A stretch of DNA of 64,000 bases, from positions 95,010 through 159,009 of the forward strand of contig NZ_SZUU01000012.1 in assembly GCF_019583405.1 (NCBI RefSeq), given 5' to 3'. This DNA comes from Bacteroides fragilis. Its GTDB lineage: Bacteria > Bacteroidota > Bacteroidia > Bacteroidales > Bacteroidaceae. The notes beneath the pieces were generated by a model, which made no database searches, was not told the origin of the DNA, and worked only from the letters and a program-made list of their open reading frames with translations. Within the stretch, counting starts at the first letter, position 1, and each line of letters starts with the position of its first letter. Below, piece by piece: positions 43,567 through 52,846 of this stretch. A program made the translations under genes and the position numbers.

Positions 43567-44319
43567 TTGAAAATTAAGAAAGTATTAGTGTCGCAGCCTA
43601 AGCCTGCTTCAGAGAAATCTCCTTATTACGACATTGCTGAAAAGTATGGTGTAAAAATAGATTTCCGCCCCTTCATCAAGGTTGAGAGCGTCTCTGCGAA
43701 AGAATTCAGACAACAGAAAGTATCGATTCTTGATCATACGGCTGTTATATTTACCTCACGCCATGCGATTGATCATTTCTTCCATTTATGTACGGAGTTG
43801 CGTGTGACGATCCCTGAGACGATGAAGTATTTCTGTGTAACAGAAGCTGTTGCTCTTTATATTCAGAAATATGTTCAGTATCGTAAGCGTAAGATTTTCT
43901 TCGGAGCTACGGGTAAGATTGAAGATTTGATTCCTTCGATTGTGAAGCATAAAACAGAGAAATATCTCGTTCCGATGTCGGATGTACATAACGATGACGT
44001 GAAGAATCTGCTGGATAAGAGTAATATTCAGCATACGGAATGCGTAATGTATCGTACTGTTAGTAACGACTTTATGGAAGGAGAGGAGTTTGATTATGAC
44101 ATGCTGGTATTCTTTAGCCCTGCCGGAGTTTCTTCATTAAAAAAGAACTTCCCTGATTTCGATCAGAAGGATATCAAGATCGGAACATTTGGATCGACAA
44201 CAGCACAGGCTGTTCGTGATGCAGGACTCCGTCTGGACCTGGAAGCACCTAATGTAAAGGCTCCTTCAATGACGGCTGCTCTCGATTTGTTTATTAAGGA
44301 AAACAATAAAGGAAAATAA
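43567..44319 (+). CDS. hemD: Uroporphyrinogen-III synthase HemD
   Basis: 250 residues. HemD cyclises and inverts ring D of hydroxymethylbilane in tetrapyrrole synthesis. The bilobal pattern is seen: VLVSQPKP at the start, ILDHTAVIFTSRHAIDHFF (about 57-75), then DMLVFFSPAGVSSLKKNFPDF and IGTFGSTTAQAVRDAGL. The best start is the TTG at 43567; the first ATG in frame would remove well-conserved N-terminal residues. It follows the DUF4271 gene by 4 bases. No other hem gene is adjacent. Confidence 0.85.
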   Translation: MKIKKVLVSQPKPASEKSPYYDIAEKYGVKIDFRPFIKVESVSAKEFRQQKVSILDHTAVIFTSRHAIDHFFHLCTELRVTIPETMKYFCVTEAVALYIQKYVQYRKRKIFFGATGKIEDLIPSIVKHKTEKYLVPMSDVHNDDVKNLLDKSNIQHTECVMYRTVSNDFMEGEEFDYDMLVFFSPAGVSSLKKNFPDFDQKDIKIGTFGSTTAQAVRDAGLRLDLEAPNVKAPSMTAALDLFIKENNKGK

Positions 44320-44320
44320 A

Positions 44321-44403
44321 TGAAACGGTGAACAGCAAACGGTAAACAATGAACAGGCATATTTATCTGTAGCATTGTTTACTGTTTGTTGTTTGCCGTT
44401 TAT
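44321..44403 (+). terminator. Long imperfect hairpin between hemD and rnpA
   Basis: About 29 bases on each side (44321-44350 with 44374-44403) are complementary with four or five mismatches. No long T-run follows, so it may attenuate rather than fully stop transcription into rnpA. Confidence 0.4.
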
Positions 44404-44410
44404 AATTATT

Positions 44411-44791
44411 ATGGCAAATACCTTGTGCAAGGCCGAAAGGCTGAATAGTAAGATTCTGATTGAGAAGATGTTTGCAGGCGGCTCTAAGTCGTTTTCCATC
44501 TTTCCGTTGCGTGTGGTGTATATGCCTGTAGAAAATCAGGATGCTCAGGCATCTGTTTTATTGAGCGTTTCGAAGAAACGATTTAAACGCGCGGTAAAGC
44601 GGAATAGAGTGAAACGCCAATTGCGTGAAGCGTATCGGTTGCATAAGCATCTACTATTGCAGACTTTAACCGATAGACAACAACAGTTGGCTATTGCTTT
44701 CATTTATCTTTCGGACGAATTAACGTCCTCGGCCGAAATAGAGGAGAAAATGAAGATTCTGCTGGCTCGTATCAGCGAGAGATTGGTATGA
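44411..44791 (+). CDS. rnpA: Ribonuclease P protein component RnpA
   Basis: 126 residues from ATG 44411 (MANTLCKAERLNSK). A longer reading would start inside the upstream hairpin and is rejected. RnpA helps the RNase P RNA bind pre-tRNA leaders. The signature basic helix is KKRFKRAVKRNRVKRQLREAYR (about 57-78, read in parts). It overlaps yidD by 4 bases, the classic rnpA-yidD arrangement. Confidence 0.93.
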   Translation: MANTLCKAERLNSKILIEKMFAGGSKSFSIFPLRVVYMPVENQDAQASVLLSVSKKRFKRAVKRNRVKRQLREAYRLHKHLLLQTLTDRQQQLAIAFIYLSDELTSSAEIEEKMKILLARISERLV

Positions 44792-45009
44792 AACGTCTGC
44801 TTTCATACATATTATTGCTTCCCATATACTTTTACAGGGCTTGTATTTCGCCCATGACCCCTCCTTCATGTCGTTTTACGCCTACTTGTTCGCAGTACGC
44901 TATTGAAGCGATTAAGAAACATGGTCCTTTTAAGGGGCTTTATCTTGCCGTCAGGCGGATACTTCGTTGTCATCCGTGGGGTGGATCTGGGTATGATCCC
45001 GTGCCTTAG
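44788..45009 (+). CDS. yidD: Membrane protein insertion efficiency factor YidD
   Basis: 73 residues with the family block SPMTPPSCRFTPTCSQYA (about 21-38) and the ending GGSGYDPVP. It is a small amphipathic membrane-associated protein that aids YidC-dependent insertion. It overlaps rnpA by 4 bases. Confidence 0.92.
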   Translation: MKRLLSYILLLPIYFYRACISPMTPPSCRFTPTCSQYAIEAIKKHGPFKGLYLAVRRILRCHPWGGSGYDPVP

Positions 45010-45015
45010 TGATTT

Positions 45016-45651
45016 ATGAATATTCTGGATATACATACGCACCGGCTGCCTGCAAAACCGGGGCAGGCAATACAAAATTGTCAGCCGGCAGAATTTGCTC
45101 CGTTGGGCGGTGCTTACTATTCTGTGGGGATTCATCCCTGGTACCTGACCCGTGAGAATTTCATCCACCAGTGGGAACTGTTGTTGTCAGCTATCCATTC
45201 TCCTCAGGTTCTTGCAATTGGCGAAGCAGGTCTCGACAAGTTGGCACAGACGGACTATGTGTTGCAGCAGGAAGCGTTTGAGAGGCAGGCTATACTTGCA
45301 CACGAAATGGAATATCCGTTAGTAATTCATGCGGTGCGATCAGCAGATGAAATTATTCGCTTTAAAAGGAAAATGCAGCCTTCTAACCCCTGGATTATAC
45401 ATGGTTTCCGCGGGAAAAAAGAATTGGTTCTGCAATATATCCGGGAGGGAATTTATCTTTCACTGGGAGAGAAGTATCAGGAGGAAGCGCTTCGACAGAT
45501 ACCTTCGGAATACTTGTTTCTGGAGACAGATGAAAGTCTGATAGATATCCATAGCCTTTATGAGCGAGCTGCTTTACTTCTGGAGGTGCCTGTTTGCAAA
45601 CTCATGCAACAAGTACAGCAAAACATTAATAACGTCTTTTTTAGGCAATAA
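45016..45651 (+). CDS. TatD-like metal-dependent hydrolase
   Basis: 211 residues, short for TatD (about 255). The amidohydrolase pattern is present: DIHTHRLP (4-11), SVGIHPWYLT, AIGEAGLDKLA (metal-binding Glu), FERQAILAHEMEYPLVIHAV, WIIHGFRGK and LFLETDES. The family includes Mg-dependent DNases. It follows yidD by 6 bases and ends the operon before the tyrS promoter. Confidence 0.85.
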   Translation: MNILDIHTHRLPAKPGQAIQNCQPAEFAPLGGAYYSVGIHPWYLTRENFIHQWELLLSAIHSPQVLAIGEAGLDKLAQTDYVLQQEAFERQAILAHEMEYPLVIHAVRSADEIIRFKRKMQPSNPWIIHGFRGKKELVLQYIREGIYLSLGEKYQEEALRQIPSEYLFLETDESLIDIHSLYERAALLLEVPVCKLMQQVQQNINNVFFRQ

Positions 45652-45677
45652 GAGTTGCTTGTTCCGATAAAGAGTCG

Positions 45678-45685
45678 TACTTTTG
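45678..45685 (+). promoter_or_regulatory. -7 box of the tyrS promoter
   Basis: TACTTTTG (TAnnTTTG type), 33 bases upstream of the tyrS ATG. Confidence 0.6.
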
Positions 45686-45718
45686 CCCTAATTAAACTTT
45701 AAAACTTATTATCATTCG

Positions 45719-47011
45719 ATGAATTTTGTAGAAGAACTAAGATGGCGTGGAATGGTGCATGACATGATGCCCGGCACAGAAGAGTTATTGGCGAAAGAAC
45801 AGGTTACTGCTTATTTGGGTATTGATCCGACAGCCGATTCGTTGCATATCGGACACTTATGCGGTGTGATGATCTTGCGACACTTCCAGCGTTGCGGCCA
45901 TAAACCATTGGCCTTGATTGGTGGTGCAACAGGTATGATTGGCGATCCTTCGGGTAAGTCGGCAGAACGTAATCTGCTCGATGAAGAGACTTTACGCCAC
46001 AATCAGGCTTGTATCAAGAAGCAGCTGGCTAAGTTTTTGGACTTCGAATCTGATGTTCCTAATAGAGCCGAATTAGTGAACAACTATGATTGGATGAAGG
46101 AGTTCAGTTTCTTGGATTTTGTTCGTGAAGTGGGCAAACACATCACTGTAAACTACATGATGGCTAAGGAATCAGTAAAGAAGCGCCTGAACGGTGAAGC
46201 CCGTGACGGATTGTCGTTTACAGAGTTTACTTATCAGTTGTTGCAGGGTTATGACTTCCTTCACCTCTATGAAACCAAAGGATGTAAATTGCAGATGGGT
46301 GGTTCCGATCAGTGGGGAAATATCACTACCGGTACTGAGTTGATTCGCCGTACCAATGGTGGTGAGGCTTATGCACTGACATGTCCGTTGATTACCAAAG
46401 CTGACGGTGGAAAGTTTGGTAAGACAGAATCCGGTAATATCTGGTTGGATCCTCGTTATACGTCTCCTTATAAATTCTATCAGTTCTGGCTCAATGTGAG
46501 TGACTCTGACGCAGAACGTTATATCAAGATATTTACTTCGCTTGATAAGGCAGAAATCGACGGGTTGGTTGCTGAACATAATGAAGCTCCGCATTTGAGA
46601 GCACTTCAGAAACGTTTGGCAAAGGAAGTAACTGTGATGGTTCATTCCGAAGAGGATTACAATGCTGCGGTAGACGCATCTAATATCTTGTTTGGCAATG
46701 CTACATCCGATGCGTTGAGAAAGTTGGACGAAGACACGCTTCTGGCTGTGTTCGAAGGTGTTCCTCAATTCGAGATTTCACGTGATGCATTGACAGAGGG
46801 AGTGAAAGCAGTTGATCTGTTCGTTGACAATGCTGCTGTATTTGCTTCAAAAGGTGAAATGCGTAAACTGGTTCAGGGTGGCGGTGTTTCTTTGAATAAA
46901 GAGAAGTTGGCTGCTTTTGATCAGGTGATTACTACTGCTGATCTGCTTGATGAAAAATATCTGTTGGTTCAGCGTGGTAAGAAAAACTATTATTTGATTA
47001 TCGCAAAATAA
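45719..47011 (+). CDS. tyrS: Tyrosyl-tRNA synthetase TyrS
   Basis: 430 residues, a class I synthetase that charges tRNA-Tyr. Motifs: YLGIDPTADSLHIGHLCG with the HIGH box (about 33-50), GGATGMIGDPSGKS, MGGSDQWGNITTG, and the KMSKS equivalent KFGKTESG (about 236-243). An S4 RNA-binding domain ends the protein (KLVQGGGVSLNKEKL). It has its own promoter and terminator. Confidence 0.95.
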   Translation: MNFVEELRWRGMVHDMMPGTEELLAKEQVTAYLGIDPTADSLHIGHLCGVMILRHFQRCGHKPLALIGGATGMIGDPSGKSAERNLLDEETLRHNQACIKKQLAKFLDFESDVPNRAELVNNYDWMKEFSFLDFVREVGKHITVNYMMAKESVKKRLNGEARDGLSFTEFTYQLLQGYDFLHLYETKGCKLQMGGSDQWGNITTGTELIRRTNGGEAYALTCPLITKADGGKFGKTESGNIWLDPRYTSPYKFYQFWLNVSDSDAERYIKIFTSLDKAEIDGLVAEHNEAPHLRALQKRLAKEVTVMVHSEEDYNAAVDASNILFGNATSDALRKLDEDTLLAVFEGVPQFEISRDALTEGVKAVDLFVDNAAVFASKGEMRKLVQGGGVSLNKEKLAAFDQVITTADLLDEKYLLVQRGKKNYYLIIAK

Positions 47012-47074
47012 GAAGTTTTCTTTTCCGCCTTTCATTCAAAGGGGCGGAATAAGTGAAACTTTAATATAAAAAAG

Positions 47075-47139
47075 AGGATGTCTCAAAAGGGGGTGCCATG
47101 TAATAGGCAAATTGACCCTGTGAGACATCCTTTTTCTTT
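47075..47139. terminator. Terminator between tyrS and the S41 protease
   Basis: AGGATGTCTCA (47075-47085) pairs perfectly with TGAGACATCCT (47121-47131), followed by a T-rich tail on the plus strand and preceded by an A-run that would serve the minus strand. It sits between convergent genes. Confidence 0.75.
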
Positions 47140-47152
47140 GTGGAGTGGCAGA

Positions 47153-50100
47153 TTAGTGCTTTTCTGCTTTATCTGCCGGGAGTTCTTTTAGTAATTCTTC
47201 TACTGCCGTCTTCAATTGCGTATCTTCACCTTTGACGATTGTTTCCGGTGAGTTGGCAACTTTAATGTCCGGTTCCAGCTGTGTGTTTTCCAGATAGCTT
47301 CCATCCGGGAGTCGATAGCCTATGACAGGAATACCGAATACCAGAGATGGGTCTTGCAGGCGTTCCCACGAAACACTGGTCATAGTTCCCGGTACGGGCA
47401 TACCTACCAATTTACCCAATTTCTGGTGGCTGTATACCCATGGTGTACCGTGCGCATTCGAGTAATTGGCTTCACATGTCAGCATGATAGATGGTTTGTT
47501 CCATCGGCGGCTGGGCATATCGCATGCTTCGCGTCCGCGAATAACCTGAGTGAAATACTTCTTGCCGCTGAACAACACTTCGATATCTTCGTGAAGGCGG
47601 CCACCACCATTGAAACGGGTGTCTATAACGATACCTTCGCGGTTATTGTATTTTCCTAAAATATCCGAGTAGACGGAACGGAAACTGCCATCACCCATCG
47701 ACTGTATGTGTACATATCCCAGACGTCCGTTGGACCATTTGTCTACATCGGCCGCCCGTTGTTTCACCCAGCGTTTGTAAAGCAGATTGTTGAGGGTTCC
47801 GTTGCCGACCGGGATTACTACTTCTTCCCACCGTTCACCGTTTTGCGGATTGTATAGCGAAACAAGCGTCTTCTTATTGGCTTTGTCATTCAGTAACGTC
47901 AGATAATCTGTTTTGGGAGTTATTGCCTGCCCGTTGATCTTTTCAATGACAGTTCCGGCTTTCACCTTCGAGCGGGCGTGATCAAACGGCCCTTTTTCAA
48001 TCACTTCCATGATCAATGCACCTTTTCCTTTGTGATTCCAGTCTGTAAGCACTCCCAAACTGGCTGTGGCATCTCCCGGAATGGATGGAGAGAAGCGGCC
48101 GCCGGTATGCGATACATTCAGTTCACCCAGCCATTCGCTCAGCAATTCGGCAAAGTCGTAGTTGTTATTGATGTGCGGCAGGAATTTGCGGTAAGCAGCA
48201 GACATGGCATCCCAGTCTACTCCGTGCATGTTGGAGTTGTAGAAACGTTTCTGCTGCTGCTTATATACATGGTCGAACATATATTCTCGTTCTGCAGCTA
48301 AATCCATTTTCATCTCTGCTTTATAGCTGATCGGTTTCAGAGTCTCTCCGCTGAGGTCCATTTTCTGCATGGTGTTGCCTCCCAGGACAAACAGGGTTTT
48401 TCCTTCTTTGTCCATATTCATAGAAGCCCATCCGGCATTCATTTTATGAAGCAGCTTGGTTTCTTTTTTGCGGAGATCCATTTTCCATAGGTCAAATCCA
48501 CCTTCGAATGCTGACAGATAGTAGAGGGTTTCACCGTCTTTTGAGATGATGGTACTGCCCAGATTCGAAGAATTGGGAGTGAGGCGGATGATACGGTCTT
48601 CGAGCCCATTCAGCTCCACTACGATGTTTTTTACCTCGTCTTTCTTTTCAGTCTCTGCTTTGGGATCTTTCTTTTTGTCTTTTTTCAGGTTAGTAGAAGC
48701 TTTTTCTTTATCCTTCTGTTGCTCCTTTTCCAGTTCTTTCTGCAATTCATAATCCTCTTTACTCAGACGGAACTTATCGAAAGCATCCTGATTGAGGAAT
48801 ACCAGCATGGCATCGTTTTGTGAACCCCAGGAAGCATGTGCACGCATCCCATATCGTTCGGTCGTGAACAAGATGGCATTGCCGTCCAGTGCCCAACGGG
48901 GAGATCCGCTCATGTAACCACTGTTAGTCAGGTTGATGATCGGGCTGCCACCCTGTGCACTCACTAATCCTATGTCTGAATATGGATCATGCCGGTTACC
49001 GATAAACTCGAGTGTGAACCATTTTCCGTCAGGTGACCATTGGTAGTCGAAATTTCCGTCGGTGCTGAACCAAGTGGATCCATCGGTGATCTGGCGAACC
49101 TTTTTCGTGTCTAAATTAACTACCATCAAGCGGTTGCGGTCCTCTATAAACGCCAGTTCTTTACCGTCCGGTGAGAATTGCGGATAAGCCCGTTCCACGG
49201 TTGTGGAGGGCAGTAACACTTCTTCTTCGATGATAGTGGCATTCGGGAAGTTGGCTTCCTCTTTACGGGCTATTTTAGCCAGGAAAAGTTGCCAGTTGCC
49301 GTTACGTTCGCTTGCGTAGGCCAAGGTACGGTTGTCCGGAGCGAATGTGAGTCCGGCTTCGCGTGCAGGTGTTTGGGTGATTTGTTTTGTGGTTGTATAA
49401 TCTGTCGAGGTCACAAATACTTCTCCCCGTACGATAAACGCAATCTGTTTTCCATCCGGCGATACGGTTCCCGATGTCGCTCCGTTTGTAAAAGTCAGGT
49501 CTGCTATTTTATCCTGATCATCGCGGACAATGTCTATGTCCGTTTTTTGTGGCGTGGCATTACCTTTTTGAGTATATATTTCCCCGTCATACGCATAGCA
49601 TAACGTTCCGTCATGACTCATTGACAAGAAACGCACAGGATGTGTTTTGAAAGATGTCACCGTTTTAAGAGACTGTGTGTTGTCCAATGGGAAGTTGTAG
49701 ACATTGAACGAGCCTTCGCGTTCACTTAATATATATACACTTTTTCCGTCCGGTGAAAGGATGGGGTTGCGGTCTTCTCCGGCGTGATTGGTCAGGTTGG
49801 TATGTTTTCTTGTTTTGGTGTTGTACATCCAGATGTCACGGGTGATGGACGAAGTGTGATGTTTCCGCCATTCATCTTCAAAACCTTTACGGTCCTGATA
49901 AAGGAAGAATTCCCCCGATGTTGCATAACAAACTGCTTCGGCCGGGGTGCCCAGCACCTGTTCCGTACGTCCTCCATTTGCAGGGACCTTGTATAGCTCT
50001 GTCATGGCTGTTGTCGGGAACATGGCGCTTTGTGCGGGATCTTGGATGGATGCTGAAAATAGAATATATTTTCCGTCCGGTGTAAAAGTTGAAGGGAGTT

Positions 50101-50425
50101 CGGATGCAGAATGGGTAGTCAGTCTTTGTGCCGTACCTCCTGTCGCCGGCAATATAAAAATGTCAAAATTGCCATTACGGTCGCTGGCAAAAGCGATTTG
50201 CTTACTGTCCGGCGACCAAATCGGTGTGCATTCATACGATGGTTGTGTTGTAAGCTGGGTGGCTACCCCTCCTCCGGCAGGTACTTTGTAAATATCTCCT
50301 TTGTAACAGAATGCTATTTCTGTTCCGTCCGGCGAAATCTGTACGTCGCGCATCCATAGTGGTGATGCGGCATTGCCGGTAAGCGTGGTGAGACCCAATG
50401 CAATGCATACAAAAAGTTTTCTCAT
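47153..50425 (-). CDS. Tricorn-like S41 peptidase with WD40-like propeller and PDZ domain
   Basis: 1090 residues with a signal peptide (about 1-19), so periplasmic. The N-terminal half has many PD40/TolB-type repeats (for example IWSPDSKQIAFASDRNGNFD, ILSPDGKSVYILS), forming the substrate-gating propellers. A Lys-rich linker (about 555-600) follows, then a helical region, a PDZ domain (about 775-850), and the S41 core with DTRFNGGGRLHED and the nucleophilic Ser in CEANYSNAHGTPW (about 1005). It probably degrades peptides released in the periplasm. Standalone gene; minus-strand promoter box at 50469-50476. Confidence 0.88.
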   Translation of the reverse strand: MRKLFVCIALGLTTLTGNAASPLWMRDVQISPDGTEIAFCYKGDIYKVPAGGGVATQLTTQPSYECTPIWSPDSKQIAFASDRNGNFDIFILPATGGTAQRLTTHSASELPSTFTPDGKYILFSASIQDPAQSAMFPTTAMTELYKVPANGGRTEQVLGTPAEAVCYATSGEFFLYQDRKGFEDEWRKHHTSSITRDIWMYNTKTRKHTNLTNHAGEDRNPILSPDGKSVYILSEREGSFNVYNFPLDNTQSLKTVTSFKTHPVRFLSMSHDGTLCYAYDGEIYTQKGNATPQKTDIDIVRDDQDKIADLTFTNGATSGTVSPDGKQIAFIVRGEVFVTSTDYTTTKQITQTPAREAGLTFAPDNRTLAYASERNGNWQLFLAKIARKEEANFPNATIIEEEVLLPSTTVERAYPQFSPDGKELAFIEDRNRLMVVNLDTKKVRQITDGSTWFSTDGNFDYQWSPDGKWFTLEFIGNRHDPYSDIGLVSAQGGSPIINLTNSGYMSGSPRWALDGNAILFTTERYGMRAHASWGSQNDAMLVFLNQDAFDKFRLSKEDYELQKELEKEQQKDKEKASTNLKKDKKKDPKAETEKKDEVKNIVVELNGLEDRIIRLTPNSSNLGSTIISKDGETLYYLSAFEGGFDLWKMDLRKKETKLLHKMNAGWASMNMDKEGKTLFVLGGNTMQKMDLSGETLKPISYKAEMKMDLAAEREYMFDHVYKQQQKRFYNSNMHGVDWDAMSAAYRKFLPHINNNYDFAELLSEWLGELNVSHTGGRFSPSIPGDATASLGVLTDWNHKGKGALIMEVIEKGPFDHARSKVKAGTVIEKINGQAITPKTDYLTLLNDKANKKTLVSLYNPQNGERWEEVVIPVGNGTLNNLLYKRWVKQRAADVDKWSNGRLGYVHIQSMGDGSFRSVYSDILGKYNNREGIVIDTRFNGGGRLHEDIEVLFSGKKYFTQVIRGREACDMPSRRWNKPSIMLTCEANYSNAHGTPWVYSHQKLGKLVGMPVPGTMTSVSWERLQDPSLVFGIPVIGYRLPDGSYLENTQLEPDIKVANSPETIVKGEDTQLKTAVEELLKELPADKAEKH

Positions 50426-50468
50426 ACTTACTGAATTTATTCGTTTACTTTATTGATTTCTGTAAGTA

Positions 50469-50476
50469 CAAAGGTA
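50469..50476 (-). promoter_or_regulatory. -7 box of the S41 peptidase promoter
   Basis: On the minus strand the bases read TACCTTTG, 43 bases before the start codon at 50425. Confidence 0.6.
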
Positions 50477-50526
50477 GCAATTAGCTGCGGCTAATGAGAC
50501 TTATTATACAAAAAAGTCTAAAAAGA

Positions 50527-50558
50527 TTTGGAAAATAACTTGCATGGCATTATCTTTG
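50527..50558 (+). promoter_or_regulatory. Promoter of tRNA-Gln
   Basis: TTTG (50527-50530), 20 bases, then TATCTTTG (50551-50558): a full match to the Bacteroides -33/-7 promoter, 30 bases upstream of the tRNA. Confidence 0.75.
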
Positions 50559-50588
50559 CATCGCTTTTTAACAGAAAGCGCAAGAGCT

Positions 50589-50659
50589 TGTCCTATGGTG
50601 TAATGGTAGCACAACAGTTTTTGGTTCTGTTTGTCTAAGTTCGAATCTTGGTAGGACAA
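50589..50659 (+). tRNA. tRNA-Gln (anticodon TTG)
   Basis: 71 bases. The acceptor arms TGTCCTA and TAGGACA pair perfectly. The D-arm region TGGTGTAATGGTAGCA, the anticodon loop TTTTGGT (anticodon TTG at 50621-50623) and the T-arm GTTCGAATC are all in place. There is a T-T mismatch at the top of the anticodon stem. CCA is not encoded. A terminator follows at 50683-50716. Confidence 0.93.
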
Positions 50660-50682
50660 CAACTTTTATAAGGAAAAACATT

Positions 50683-50722
50683 AAATCCCGCTAAATAGCC
50701 ATATTTAGCGGGATTTTTCTTT
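50683..50722 (+). terminator. Terminator after tRNA-Gln
   Basis: A perfect 15-base inverted repeat (50683-50697 with 50702-50716) with a 4-base loop and a T-rich tail. Confidence 0.85.
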
Positions 50723-51134
50723 TCATCCTCACCCTTTTTATGGATCAATAAGTAGCTCTGAGAGGTTCCTCAGGCATCTTGAAATAAACTCACCACAAAG
50801 TTAGATTCCAAATCCCGAAAGCTTCCGGATAAGCTTACTTCGAATTTTTAGGGAAACAGTCCTTTCATGCAACTTTCTTTCATCTTGGCAGCCAAGATGA
50901 ATTTGGATTCCTCTCTTAAGCAAGTTTTCTTTTGATGTTTCGGTACTTTGGATCGAATGAAATCTTATTTTTCGATTTGTTCTTTAGCTTCTTGTGCTTC
51001 TTTCTATGGTTTTTGCGCTACTTGGAGTACAAGCGAAGGGTATTCAGACAGACTTTTATTATCTTGAAATTTTCTTCTATTTCTTTCTTTTTGCCTATTT
51101 TTGCCTATTCGTTAATACTAAAATCTAATAATCA
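50723..51134. other. Intergenic region upstream of the sulfatase
   Basis: About 410 bases without a supported gene. A short frame at 50932-51138 is rich in Phe and Leu because of T-rich DNA and has no other support. The only clear signal is a -7 box TATTTTTG at 51096-51103, about 30 bases before the sulfatase start. Confidence 0.5.
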
Positions 51135-52715
51135 ATGAAACGTCGCGATTTTCTGAAGTGTTCACTTGCTGTAGGAGCAAGCTTGGCAACCTCTCCGTTG
51201 ACTTATGCATTTAATGGTGAAAACCAAGAGTCAAACAATGATTCGTCCGGACCCTCTAAGGCTCCTGCCACAAAAGGAGGGAAACCACATATCATTTTTA
51301 TTATGAGTGACCAGCATCGTGGAGATGCTTTACATTGCATGGGGAACAAAGCCGTCATTTCTCCTAACATAGATAAGTTGGCTCAGGAAGGCAGCTTGTT
51401 TGTATGTGGTTATAGTTCTGCCCCCAGTAGTACGCCTGCGCGTGCCGGCTTGCTTACGGGGATGTCTCCATGGCACCATGGGATGTTGGGGTATGGAAAG
51501 GTCGCTTCCAAATATAAATATGAAATGCCCCGGATGTTGCGCGATTTGGGCTACTATACTTTTGGAATAGGGAAGATGCACTGGTTCCCACAGAAAGCCT
51601 TGCATGGCTTTCATGCTACATTGGTAGACGAGAGCGGGCGTAGTGAAACCCGTGATTTTATTAGTGACTATCGAGAATGGTTTCAGTTGCAGGCACCCGG
51701 GAAGAACCCGGATTTAACGGGAATCGGGTGGAACAATCATAATGCCGGAACTTATAAACTTGAGGAAAGATTACATCCTACGGCCTGGACGGGGCAAACA
51801 GCCTGTGAATTAATACGGAATTATGAAAGTGATCAGCCTCTGTTCCTGAAAGTCTCTTTTGCCCGCCCTCATAGTCCGTATGATCCTCCGAAACGATATT
51901 TGGATATGTATGAAACGGCAGATATCCCCGTACCGTTTGTTGGGGATTGGTGTGGAAAGTATGCTGAACGCAAAGATCCGGAAAAGGTTGCGAAAGACGC
52001 AGCTTTCGCGAATTTTGGAGAAGAATACGCAGTCAATTCCAGACGCCATTATTATGCGAATGTGACGTTTATTGATGATCAGATTGGGCAGATTATTCAG
52101 GCCCTGAAAGAGAAAGGAATGTACGAAAACTCAATCATTTGTTATACGGCCGACCATGGTGATATGTTGGGTGACCATTATCATTGGCGGAAAACCTATG
52201 CCTACGAAGGTTCGGCGAAGATTCCTTATATTATAAAATGGCCTTCTGTCATGACTACACAGGCTATTAAAGGAAAACGAATAGAACAGCCGGTAGAGTT
52301 ACGTGATTTTTTGCCTACCTTCATCGAACTTGCAGGGGGAACGGTACCGGATGATATGGACGGTAAGTCTTTGGTTGCACTGGTTTCAGGAAATAATGAT
52401 GGCTGGCGGAAATATATTGATCTGGAACATGCCACCTGCTATAGTGCCGATAATTATTGGTGTGCGCTTACTGACGGTAAAATGAAATATATCTGGTTCA
52501 TTCATACGGGCGAAGAGCAGTTGTTCGATTTAAGTGCAGATCCCGGAGAACGGAGAAATCTTTTTGGGGACAGTCGTTATGCAGACCGGTTGGCTGAGAT
52601 GCGTAAAGCAATGGTTTGTCACTTACAAGAGAGAGGAACAGATTTTGTAAAAGATGGAAAGCTGGTAGTAAGAGATCAGACCTTACTTTATAGCCCTAAT
52701 TATCCAAAAAATTGA
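51135..52715 (+). CDS. Sulfatase (arylsulfatase family)
   Basis: 526 residues. The N-terminus MKRRDFLKCSLAVGASLAT is a twin-arginine-type signal. The alkaline-phosphatase-like fold shows metal-binding HIIFIMSDQHRGD (about 53-65), the modification site APSSTPARAGLLTG (about 98-111), in which Ser is the residue converted to formylglycine (Ser type, needing an anaerobic maturase), and CYTADHGDMLGDHYHWRKTYAYEG. It lies 131 bases upstream of kduI and is probably used on sulfated uronic-acid polymers. Confidence 0.88.
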   Translation: MKRRDFLKCSLAVGASLATSPLTYAFNGENQESNNDSSGPSKAPATKGGKPHIIFIMSDQHRGDALHCMGNKAVISPNIDKLAQEGSLFVCGYSSAPSSTPARAGLLTGMSPWHHGMLGYGKVASKYKYEMPRMLRDLGYYTFGIGKMHWFPQKALHGFHATLVDESGRSETRDFISDYREWFQLQAPGKNPDLTGIGWNNHNAGTYKLEERLHPTAWTGQTACELIRNYESDQPLFLKVSFARPHSPYDPPKRYLDMYETADIPVPFVGDWCGKYAERKDPEKVAKDAAFANFGEEYAVNSRRHYYANVTFIDDQIGQIIQALKEKGMYENSIICYTADHGDMLGDHYHWRKTYAYEGSAKIPYIIKWPSVMTTQAIKGKRIEQPVELRDFLPTFIELAGGTVPDDMDGKSLVALVSGNNDGWRKYIDLEHATCYSADNYWCALTDGKMKYIWFIHTGEEQLFDLSADPGERRNLFGDSRYADRLAEMRKAMVCHLQERGTDFVKDGKLVVRDQTLLYSPNYPKN

Positions 52716-52776
52716 TGTTATTTATCTGTGCAGGATAATTGGGCGCAATTTATTCTCAAATCCCGTTTTCTTTTCT

Positions 52777-52784
52777 TATTTTTG
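52777..52784 (+). promoter_or_regulatory. -7 box upstream of kduI
   Basis: TATTTTTG lies 62 bases before the kduI ATG, so the kdu genes may be transcribed apart from the sulfatase. Confidence 0.5.
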
Positions 52785-52846
52785 TGTCGTGTACGCAAAC
52801 GATGTTTGTCTGAGCGGCACCTAATGTAAACTTATAAATAAGAAAT

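Noticed and set aside
50932..51138. 68-residue Phe/Leu-rich frame before the sulfatase
   Set aside because: Hydrophobicity comes from T-rich DNA; it overlaps the sulfatase start and its promoter box.
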